NCBI GenBank assembly: GCA_033722555.1
Contig: JAWVYS010000001.1
Span: 155,162 to 219,161, forward strand
Reading direction: 5' to 3'
From: Brumimicrobium sp033722555
GTDB lineage: Bacteria > Bacteroidota > Bacteroidia > Flavobacteriales_D > Crocinitomicaceae
DNA length: 64,000 nt
Below the pieces are notes generated by a model. The model saw only the letters and a program-made list of their open reading frames with translations. It had not been told where the DNA came from and searched no databases. Position numbers and translations under genes: made by a program. Numbering within the stretch: the first letter of the stretch is position 1; every line of letters begins with the position of its first letter. Below, one piece after another: positions 42,457-49,783 of the stretch.

Positions 42457-42791
42457 TGGGATTAACAAAAACAGCACTTTTTACGGACAAGCAAAATGAA
42501 ATGGCTGCCTTTGCAAAATGCTTTGCTCATCCGGCAAGGATTGCAATTCTGGATTATCTTTTACACAAGAACGCTTGTGTCAACTCAACCCTGGTAAACG
42601 AACTTGGGTTAGCTCAAGCTACTATAAGTCAACATCTCCGGGAACTGAAAAACGTCGGAATAATAAAAGGGACCATTGAAGGAACTTCTATGAATTATTG
42701 TATAAATACAGAGGTTTGGATTGAAATTGAAAATGCTTTTAATTCTTTTTTCGACAGGCACAAACCTGAAGAAAAAGAAGCGTGCTGTTGA
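42456..42791 (+). CDS. arsR: ArsR/SmtB family repressor of the ars operon
   Basis: A 111-aa winged helix-turn-helix metalloregulator. The core reads FAKCFAHPARIAILDYLLHKN, then LVNELGLAQATISQHLRELKNVGII, a standard ArsR DNA-binding helix and wing. The classical ELCVCDL arsenite site of plasmid ArsR proteins is absent: that helix has only Cys41 (NACVNS). Other cysteines are Cys22, one near residue 86, and a C-terminal pair Cys110-Cys111 (EEKEACC), so As(III) or Sb(III) is probably sensed by another thiol set. It is first in the ars operon and probably represses it through the dyad covering its own start. Confidence 0.93.
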   Translation: MGLTKTALFTDKQNEMAAFAKCFAHPARIAILDYLLHKNACVNSTLVNELGLAQATISQHLRELKNVGIIKGTIEGTSMNYCINTEVWIEIENAFNSFFDRHKPEEKEACC

Positions 42792-42841
42792 GGGGGACCT
42801 GAGGATCAAAAAGAAATAATAGTTAAAGTGATTTAAAAGAA

Positions 42842-43315
42842 ATGAAGTTATCAGAAGTAAAAAAAGCTCTTGAAAACCTGAATGAGCTTAAATTTAAGCT
42901 TCCGGGGGGAGAATTTGTTCCGGATCATTTTCATGTGACAGAGATTGGAACTATAAGCCGACATTTTATCGATTGCGGAGGAACTGAAGGACATGAAAAA
43001 ACAATAAATTTTCAATTGTGGCAAGCGGATGATTTTGATCACAGACTTGCACCACAAAAATTGAAAAATATTATTGAATTGTCCGAGGAAAAGTTGGGTC
43101 TTGGAAACTCAGAGGTGGAAGTTGAATATCAAATGGAAACCATCGGCAAATTTGATCTTGCGTTTGATGGTAAACATTTTGAACTAAGAGCTAAACAAAC
43201 CGATTGTCTTTCGAGGGAAAAATGTGGAATTTCGGAAGGAAAACAGAAGGTTTCTCTGATGGATTTGGGAAATTCTGCAGGTAATTCATGTACTCCCGGT
43301 TCGGGATGCTGTTAA
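42842..43315 (+). CDS. DUF6428-like ars operon protein with cysteine-rich tail
   Basis: A 157-aa soluble protein that I recognise as the DUF6428-type protein commonly found between arsR and the arsenic genes in Bacteroidota; its function is not established. Visible features are VPDHFHVTEIGTISRHFIDCGG near the N terminus (several His plus a Cys), the phrase INFQLWQADDFDHRL, a central pair CLSREKC, and a tail ending CTPGSGCC. The thiol-rich tail suggests metalloid binding, for example As(III) handover to the pump or regulator; that is inference. It starts 50 bp after arsR and ends 12 bp before the ACR3 gene. Confidence 0.8.
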   Translation: MKLSEVKKALENLNELKFKLPGGEFVPDHFHVTEIGTISRHFIDCGGTEGHEKTINFQLWQADDFDHRLAPQKLKNIIELSEEKLGLGNSEVEVEYQMETIGKFDLAFDGKHFELRAKQTDCLSREKCGISEGKQKVSLMDLGNSAGNSCTPGSGCC

Positions 43316-43327
43316 TGCTCTGAATCA

Positions 43328-44365
43328 ATGAATACGTTTGAAAGATATCTGACCCTTTGGGTTTTATTTTGTATAGCAGCTGGAATCGGACTTGGTTATT
43401 TAGCGGGAGACAGTATAAAAGTATTGAGTAACTGGAACATTTCGACGGTGAATATCCCCGTAGCTATTTTGGTCTGGCTGATGATTTTTCCTATGATGGT
43501 TCAGATTGATTTTAGTTCCATAAAGAATTTTTCAAAAAATCTGAGAGGCCTGGGCTTGACGGTTGTGGTCAACTGGTTTATAAAACCTTTTTCCATGGCT
43601 TTTTTCGGATGGTTGTTCTTCTACAATTTATATGCATCATTTATGTCCCATGAGAATGCCGAGCAATACCTTGCCGGTGCGATTCTCCTGGGTGCGGCAC
43701 CATGCACAGCGATGGTTTTTGTATGGTCCTACCTGACAAAAGGAGATGCGAATTATACATTGGTTCAAGTCTCGGTAAATGATTTAATACTGTTATTTGC
43801 ATTTATTCCAATCGTCGGAATACTGTTTAATTTGTTCGGAATAGAGGTGGTTAATTCCGATCAGCAACTCGGAATTCCGTATAAAGCACTTGCGACTTCA
43901 GTCATTATTTTTGTGGCTATTCCATTACTCGCCGGATATGTGATCAATAGGCTCATTATTAAAATTAAAGGAATTCACTGGTTTGAAAAAAAGTTCTTGG
44001 CAGTACTTAAACCGATTTCCATTATAGCTTTATTAACAACACTTATTCTCCTTTTTGCTTTTCAGGGGGAAAAAATCGTAGCGCAACCATTTCATATTCT
44101 GTTGATCGCTATTCCTTTGATTATTCAAACCTATTTTATTTTCTTCATTGCCTGGTTCATGGGAAGATTCTTAAAACTAAAACATAACATTTGTGCGCCC
44201 GCTGCCATGATTGGGGCAAGTAACTTTTTTGAATTAGCCGTAGCCGTTGCCATAGTACTTTTCGGATTAAATTCCGGGGCCGCGATGGCAACAGTGGTCG
44301 GGGTTCTGATCGAAGTGCCGGTTATGCTCTCACTGGTCTCGCTGGCAAATAAATGGAAATATTGA
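43328..44365 (+). CDS. acr3: ACR3 family arsenite efflux permease
   Basis: A 345-aa inner-membrane carrier of the ACR3 (BART superfamily) type that exports arsenite, probably driven by the proton gradient. About ten membrane helices are visible. The conserved Cys of the substrate site is in LGAAPCTAMVFVWSYL (about residue 125), and the C-terminal helix pair GASNFFELAVAVAIVLFGL with a conserved Glu is also typical. It sits between the DUF6428-like gene (12 bp) and arsenate reductase (54 bp) in the ars operon. Confidence 0.95.
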   Translation: MNTFERYLTLWVLFCIAAGIGLGYLAGDSIKVLSNWNISTVNIPVAILVWLMIFPMMVQIDFSSIKNFSKNLRGLGLTVVVNWFIKPFSMAFFGWLFFYNLYASFMSHENAEQYLAGAILLGAAPCTAMVFVWSYLTKGDANYTLVQVSVNDLILLFAFIPIVGILFNLFGIEVVNSDQQLGIPYKALATSVIIFVAIPLLAGYVINRLIIKIKGIHWFEKKFLAVLKPISIIALLTTLILLFAFQGEKIVAQPFHILLIAIPLIIQTYFIFFIAWFMGRFLKLKHNICAPAAMIGASNFFELAVAVAIVLFGLNSGAAMATVVGVLIEVPVMLSLVSLANKWKY

Positions 44366-44419
44366 ACCTGGAAAAGCTTTCCTTTAAAAGTTAATGATTA
44401 AAACTAATTTTTGCAGTCC

Positions 44420-45049
44420 ATGGAAAACAGTTCTCAGTCCCGAATTTTCATAAAGCTCCGTCAATATTGCGATGGTTTATCTTCTGATTTTTCTAAAATA
44501 CCTATTGAAAGAAAAATTATTCTCAATCGAATCAAAGAATATATCGCTTCAAAAATTGAAGAGAAAGAGATTAATCTGATATATGTCTGCACGCACAATT
44601 CAAGAAGAAGCCATTTCGGACAGATCTGGGCTGCTGTAGCTGCCGAATATTATGGCATTCATAAGATAAAGGCCCATTCAGCCGGAACGGAAGCAACGGC
44701 TTTTCATCCAAACGCAATTGCAGCACTTGCCAGAATTGGGTTTAAAATGGAAAGGCAGGAGGAAGGAAAAAATCCACTTTACAAGGTGCATTATGGTGAA
44801 AAGCTGACTACGATTTGTTTTTCTAAAACGATCACCCATGAATCTTTTCCTTCTCAAAATTTCGCAGCGATAATGACCTGCGGAGATGCTGAAGCAAATT
44901 GTCCTTTTTTACGCGGTGCGGAAAAAAGAATAGCCACGACTTACGAGGATCCGAAAAAATTCGACGGAACAGAATTGGAAATGACTAAATATGATGAGAG
45001 GTGTCGGGAGATTGCTCTGGAAACGCTCTATATATTCTCTCAAGTATAA
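44420..45049 (+). CDS. arsC: thioredoxin-coupled-type arsenate reductase (LMW-PTP fold)
   Basis: Reduces arsenate to arsenite for export by ACR3. The 209-aa product (ATG at 44420 preferred to a TTG at 44411) carries an N-terminal extension of about 50 residues before the LMW-phosphatase-like domain. Its P-loop is CTHNSRRS with Cys57 and Arg63 (CX5R). Downstream MTCGDAEANCPF places Cys154 and Cys161 seven residues apart, the same spacing as Cys82 and Cys89 of the staphylococcal pI258 enzyme, so a three-cysteine relay ending with thioredoxin is likely. It is the last gene of the ars operon. The extension is unexplained but seen in annotated Bacteroidota relatives. Confidence 0.9.
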   Translation: MENSSQSRIFIKLRQYCDGLSSDFSKIPIERKIILNRIKEYIASKIEEKEINLIYVCTHNSRRSHFGQIWAAVAAEYYGIHKIKAHSAGTEATAFHPNAIAALARIGFKMERQEEGKNPLYKVHYGEKLTTICFSKTITHESFPSQNFAAIMTCGDAEANCPFLRGAEKRIATTYEDPKKFDGTELEMTKYDERCREIALETLYIFSQV

Positions 45050-45055
45050 TTCGTA

Positions 45056-45096
45056 CGGGAAAACTTGTTTCCCGCGAGAAAATAGCCGGTTTTCTC
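45056..45096 (+). terminator. two short hairpins after the ars operon
   Basis: CGGGAAA/TTTCCCG with loop ACTTG (45056-45074), then GAGAAAA/TTTTCTC with loop TAGCCGG (45076-45096). Both follow the arsC stop closely but neither has a T run after it, so their role as a terminator is only plausible. A third weak repeat (TTTGTTT/AAACAAA) lies at 45103-45129. Confidence 0.35.
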
Positions 45097-45184
45097 TATA
45101 CATTTGTTTTTCGCGCTGTTATAAACAAAAGGCCGTATCTAACGGTAGGCAGACACAATTACCTAACTTTTATGTGCTGAACAG

Positions 45185-46902
45185 TCACCTCACCACCATT
45201 TTTTTAATAATCCTTGTCCCGTTCTGTTGAAGATTAACCATATATATCCCGGATGGAATATTTAAGCTTAAGTCGGTTTGATTTGATGACGATACCTCCC
45301 CTTGAAACACCATCTTTCCTGTTGCATCAAGAATGCTGAAGCCCAGTGGCTGATTGGTGTTGTTTGCAAGGGTAAAATTACCCTCGTTAGGATTGGGATA
45401 AAGCGTTACTTCTTTTTCTAAAGCAGTATGCATAGTTATATTTGCTGTATTCGTAACCTCTATCTGTAAAGAAAAAGTATCACTGCACATCGCATGAAAA
45501 ACGATAAGTTCCACATCGTAAATTCCTTCTTGGGTATATGTATGAGTAACTTGTCCGTTTGTATATGCTTTTGTATTATCTCCAAAATCCCATACTCTGG
45601 AGGTGGTATTTGAGGATGAATTCTCGAAAGTTATATCACCGCCATCTACCAGGTCTACCGTAAGATTACTAGCTGTAAAATTTGCATCGATAGGATATTG
45701 CGTACAGTCATACTCATCACATGGTGTAGATGTAAGGGGGTGTTGTACTCCTTCTTCGCCATTGCAATTGGTTTTAATAAGCCAACCCCTTTGCACCAGA
45801 TTAGAATCCCTTGCACTACCTGCTAACACATAACCACTATCCGCAGTAGCTTTATGTCATAAATATACTGACTAGTATTTGGATTGGTATAATACTCTTT
45901 TGTCCATATAGTGTTGCCAAAGGGATCCAGTTTATAAATTTTCCCAATCATTTTATCGTTTGAATTTTTAACGCTTGCCGTAACTAAAAATGTACCGTCT
46001 CTGTTTTCAATGGGTTTTGCCCAGCTAAATGATGAAAGGGTATTGTTTGGAAAATTTTTGCTCCAAATTATATTTCCTTTTCCGTCAAGTTTTTCAACAT
46101 TGCCGACAGTATTACCACCATTACCTTCATTCACATTCCGATAAACAATAAATGAATGATCGTTTGTTGATATAGCTAATCCCCCATAGTCATTCATACT
46201 AGTCCCATAATTTTTCTCCCAAAGTAAATTCCCTGCAGTATCCACCATCACTAAATAAATATCCCAGTCAGGGCTGTTGATGTTCTTATGTCCTGAAAGC
46301 AATAAATTGCCATTTTGGGTGGATGCTATAGACCAGGCAATTTCATTCTTTGAAGAACCGTATGTATTCTCCCAAATTACGTTTCCATTTGTGTCTGTTT
46401 TGATCAGATAGAAATCTCCGAATCCTGATCCAAAACTATTAGTGGTTGCTGATAAGTAAACATAATTATCGATTTCTAAAATTCCGTTGGGTTGTTCAGT
46501 GACATTTCCTCCATACATTTGGGTCCACTGGAACTGATTTTTGTATTTAGTAAGTAAAATATCCCATGTATAGTTATCAAAAGGATATACATCACTAAAG
46601 GTTGATGATATATATATGTTATTATTATCATCGGAAAAAATTTTTGGAGCAGTACTAAATTCGGAGGATGTACTCAAAGTGTCATGACCGATTAAATCCC
46701 CGTTCATTTTGTGCCTGGAAATATTAACCGCCCTAACCTGATCATTCCACATATCTCCAGCTGTATATATTGTATCATTCTGAATAGCTACTGCACTGCT
46801 GATGACTTTTATTGAGTCTAACTGATTAAAATAACTTTGAGAGTGCACCCGAATTACAACAAGTGCACTCACAAAGATAAGTATGACATAATTTTTAATC
46901 AA
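45185..46902 (-). pseudogene. frameshifted T9SS-sorted secreted protein
   Basis: Two adjoining frames form one gene broken by a single missing base. The upstream part (46902-45823, 359 aa) has a signal peptide and propeller-like repeats (WENTYGSSKNEIAWSI, WEKNYGTSMNDYGGLAI). The downstream part (to 45185) has a PKD domain (VWDFGDN ... VTHTYTQEGIYDVEL) and a T9SS sorting domain (LYPNPNEGNFTL ... GIYMVNL). At about 45850-45854 the minus strand reads ATAAAGCTACTGCG; one extra A or G there restores IKATADSGYVLAGS without a break. It may be a true recent mutation, a switchable A tract, or a sequencing error. Intact, it would be a surface or secreted protein of about 570 aa. Function unknown. Confidence 0.85.
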
Positions 46903-46904
46903 TA

Positions 46905-47174
46905 CTATTTGATTATGATTCGTTTATTATCATTTGTGCCATTTGAATAATAGATCGCTATTGTATATAGGCCATGAGCCAAACCTTTAACTTCATATAT
47001 CACCTCATTTCCATCAAACCCTAATGATCTAACTTTTCTTCCCATACCGTCTTCAAAATCACTACAGTCAGCATTACTGCCGTTAATTTGTTGTGCATTA
47101 AAATTAAAAGAAAATCCAAGTACAATTAAGACGTACAAGAATTTAAAAGAGTTAAAAGATTTTATTTCTTTCAT
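46905..47174 (-). CDS. miniature exported protein with partial T9SS-like end
   Basis: An 89-aa product with a signal peptide (to about residue 28, FNFNAQ) followed almost at once by a segment resembling the last half of a type A T9SS sorting domain: LAHGLYTIAIYYSNG and the end KRIIIK. A normal T9SS cargo has a long body between the two, so this looks like a deletion derivative or an extreme minimal cargo. It lies 2 bp upstream of the frameshifted T9SS gene on the same strand, and both lie in a stretch that looks AT-richer than its surroundings. Confidence 0.6.
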   Translation of the reverse strand: MKEIKSFNSFKFLYVLIVLGFSFNFNAQQINGSNADCSDFEDGMGRKVRSLGFDGNEVIYEVKGLAHGLYTIAIYYSNGTNDNKRIIIK

Positions 47175-47616
47175 AGGGTTAAGCTTTAAGGATTAATTGT
47201 TTTTTTTCCAAAATATACTTTTATTATTTATTACGCAAATATATTTTTATGAAAATGAATGGATTACAGATATTTATTCACTGGGTTTTATCATTAAAAA
47301 AAAATAATGTATCAGAAAGAAGGGAGCAAAGAAAAAACTGGAGTGCCGTAGGTTTGATATATAGCTTCGCAGGGTTTTTTGTTAACTGTGGACTTCCACG
47401 GTTGCGTAAACTATGCGTCTCTACGAGACTGTGCAGGGAGTGTTATCTTGTATGAGGCCTTGAGCTGACCGTTGTCTCTTCAAGAGGTTTGATAGAAGAT
47501 TGTTTTTAATAGACTTTAGCTGGCTTATGATTCCTGACGGGACTGATTTTATCATTAATCTGTAACTCTGGTTTAAAAAAACATCATTATCTTAGAAGCT
47601 TCAAAAAAGTTAAAGA
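47175..47616. other. 442-bp gap without a convincing gene
   Basis: The left part is very AT-rich and should hold the promoter of the minus-strand T9SS genes. A 68-codon frame at 47249-47455 (plus) has no recognisable motif and an odd composition, so I do not call it. At 47386-47401 (CTGTGG/CCACGG with one wobble) and 47417-47429 (GTCTC/GAGAC) there are two close hairpins that could belong to a dispersed repeat. Near paaZ, TATCTTAG at 47588-47595 is a weak -7 candidate. No tRNA or riboswitch was recognised. Confidence 0.6.
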
Positions 47617-49668
47617 ATGCAACAGATCAAGAATTACGTTTGTGGGGAATGGGTAGACGGCGAGGGCGTGGAAACACCCCTTTACAATGCCATCACAGGA
47701 GAGCAGTTTGCTGAAACATCATCAAAGGGACTCGATTACGAAGCGATATTAACCTATGGAAGGCAGAAGGGAGGAGAGCAGCTGAGAAAAATGACTTTTC
47801 AGGAAAGAGGCCGTATGATCAAGGCACTGGCTTTGCATTTAATAGAATTGAAAGGAAAATACTATCAGTTAAGCGCAGCCACAGGTGCAACGAAAATAGA
47901 TTCATGGATAGATATAGAAGGTGGAATAGGGAATCTTTTTGCCAATGCCTCTTTGCGACGTCAGTTTCCGGATCTTCCTTATTACGTAGATGGTGAAGCA
48001 GCTCCTTTGTCCAAAAATGGAACCTTTATCGGACATCACATCATGGTACCCAAAAGAGGTGTTGCAGTCCATATCAATGCATTCAATTTTCCTATCTGGG
48101 GTATGCTGGAGAAAATAGCTGTTAACCTGATGGCGGGTGTTCCGGCGGTGGTAAAACCTTCAGAATACACGTGTTATCTTACAGAATTGATGGTAAGGGA
48201 CATTATTGATTCAAAAATACTACCGGAAGGAAGCCTTCAGCTTGTATGCGGATTGGGAAGAGGAATTATAGACCATGTCAACAATCAGGATGTTGTAACT
48301 TTCACCGGATCGGCTGCAACAGGTCGTAAACTAAAAGGGCATGATCGAATTTTAGAGGAGTCCGTACCATTTAATTTGGAAGCAGATTCTCTAAACGCTA
48401 CAGTATTGGGGAAAGATGCCGTTCCCGGTACTGCGGAATACGATCTTTTTATCAAAGAAGTTGCAAAAGAAATGACGGTGAAGGCCGGACAGAAATGTAC
48501 GGCGATACGGAGGATTTTTGTGCCCGATAATTTAATGGAGGATGTGCAGAAATCACTTAGCGAACGACTCGCGAAAACCACGATTGGAGACCCTTCACAA
48601 GAGGGAGTTAGAATGGGTGCGCTCGCTACAAAATTACAGGTGGAAAGAGTTCGGGAAAGCGTGAATAAACTTGCGGAATCGCAGCAAATCGTTTACGGAA
48701 ATATGGACGAATTTGATGTTGTGGGTGCCGATAGAAAGAAAGGTGCCTTTTTCTCGCCTATTTTGTTTTATAACGATGATCCGTATAAGAAAACGGATGT
48801 TCATAATATTGAGGCGTTCGGACCTGTTTCAACGCTTATGGCTTACAAAGACCTTGAAGAAGCGATTGCGCTCTCAGAAATGGGTAAAGGATCGCTGGTA
48901 TCTTCTATCGTTACAGCTGATGACAATATCGCCAGAGAATATGTCGTGAATGCCGCTCACATGCACGGTAGAATTTTGGTGCTGAATGAACAGTGCGCCA
49001 AAGAAAGTACAGGCCACGGTTCACCGATGCCTTTACTTACTCACGGTGGACCTGGTCGCGCCGGTGGAGGTGAAGAAATGGGAGGAAAAAGAGGTGTTCT
49101 ACATTATCTGCAGCGAACGGCAATTCAAGGTCATCCGACGACAATTACCAGAATTACAGAGCAGTTTCAGGTAGGAGCAGAGCAACCAGAAGCTAACCCA
49201 CATGTATTCAGACAACATTTTGAGGAACTCAAGGTCGGGGACACTGTGTTCACACATAAACATACTGTAACAGAAGCAGACATTGTAAATTTCGCCAATG
49301 TTTCGGGAGACAATTTCTATGCGCATATGGATGCTACTTCATTAGACGGAACAATTTTCGAAAGAAGGGTAGCACACGGTTATTTTCTTCTGTCTAAAGC
49401 TGCAGGGTTGTTTGTTGATCCTAAGAAAGGTCCGGTTTTATTGAATTACGGTGTGGAACAAGCACGGTTCACCAAGCCTGTATACCCGGGCGCAACAATC
49501 GGAGTACGATTTACTGTTAAAGAGAAAATTGATCAGGAGAAAAAATCCGAAGACGACATAGCAAAGGGAATTGTTAAATTCCTTGTAGACATCTATGACG
49601 AAGAGAACGAAACCGTCGGACTAGCAACTATTTTAACAATGGTAAGGAAACTGGATCAGACGAATTAA
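47617..49668 (+). CDS. paaZ: bifunctional PaaZ: oxepin-CoA hydrolase and semialdehyde dehydrogenase
   Basis: In phenylacetate breakdown PaaZ opens the oxepin-CoA ring and oxidises the resulting semialdehyde with NADP+. The 683-aa product has the two-domain layout: aldehyde dehydrogenase (about 1-520) with Glu255 in NLEADSLN and nucleophile Cys294 in AGQKCTAIRR, one residue off E. coli Glu256 and Cys295; then a MaoC-type hydratase (about 535-683) with ADIVNFANVSGDNFYAHMD, including the expected Asp and His. All catalytic residues are visible. No other paa gene is in the window, so it is either separated from its pathway or acts on another CoA thioester. Confidence 0.95.
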   Translation: MQQIKNYVCGEWVDGEGVETPLYNAITGEQFAETSSKGLDYEAILTYGRQKGGEQLRKMTFQERGRMIKALALHLIELKGKYYQLSAATGATKIDSWIDIEGGIGNLFANASLRRQFPDLPYYVDGEAAPLSKNGTFIGHHIMVPKRGVAVHINAFNFPIWGMLEKIAVNLMAGVPAVVKPSEYTCYLTELMVRDIIDSKILPEGSLQLVCGLGRGIIDHVNNQDVVTFTGSAATGRKLKGHDRILEESVPFNLEADSLNATVLGKDAVPGTAEYDLFIKEVAKEMTVKAGQKCTAIRRIFVPDNLMEDVQKSLSERLAKTTIGDPSQEGVRMGALATKLQVERVRESVNKLAESQQIVYGNMDEFDVVGADRKKGAFFSPILFYNDDPYKKTDVHNIEAFGPVSTLMAYKDLEEAIALSEMGKGSLVSSIVTADDNIAREYVVNAAHMHGRILVLNEQCAKESTGHGSPMPLLTHGGPGRAGGGEEMGGKRGVLHYLQRTAIQGHPTTITRITEQFQVGAEQPEANPHVFRQHFEELKVGDTVFTHKHTVTEADIVNFANVSGDNFYAHMDATSLDGTIFERRVAHGYFLLSKAAGLFVDPKKGPVLLNYGVEQARFTKPVYPGATIGVRFTVKEKIDQEKKSEDDIAKGIVKFLVDIYDEENETVGLATILTMVRKLDQTN

Positions 49669-49690
49669 TTTCCTTTTAATGAGTCTTTCG

Positions 49691-49715
49691 TTTAATGGTT
49701 TTCAAAACCATTAAA
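49691..49715. promoter_or_regulatory. perfect 25-bp palindrome between paaZ and the RND gene
   Basis: TTTAATGGTTTT, a central C, and AAAACCATTAAA: 12-bp arms with no mismatch. It starts 22 bp after the paaZ stop and ends about 35 bp before the -7 element of the next gene. As RNA it could fold as a hairpin after paaZ, but without a T run; as DNA it would suit a dimeric regulator. Confidence 0.5.
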
Positions 49716-49750
49716 TCATTGTTAATTTCAGAGATGTAACTCAATTTAAT

Positions 49751-49758
49751 TAACTTTG
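49751..49758 (+). promoter_or_regulatory. -7 element for the RND-rmlA run
   Basis: TAACTTTG, a perfect TAnnTTTG, 25 bp before the ATG at 49784. TTTC at 49726-49729 is 21 bp upstream and may serve as a degenerate -33 box. Confidence 0.5.
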
Positions 49759-49783
49759 CTTGTTTTAAAATTAGAGAGCGCAG

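Noticed and set aside
44411..44419. TTG start three codons upstream for arsC
   Set aside because: The ATG at 44420 is adequate and the extra residues have no support.
47249..47455. 68-codon frame in the gap before paaZ
   Set aside because: No motif, odd residue composition, overlaps hairpins; nothing supports translation.
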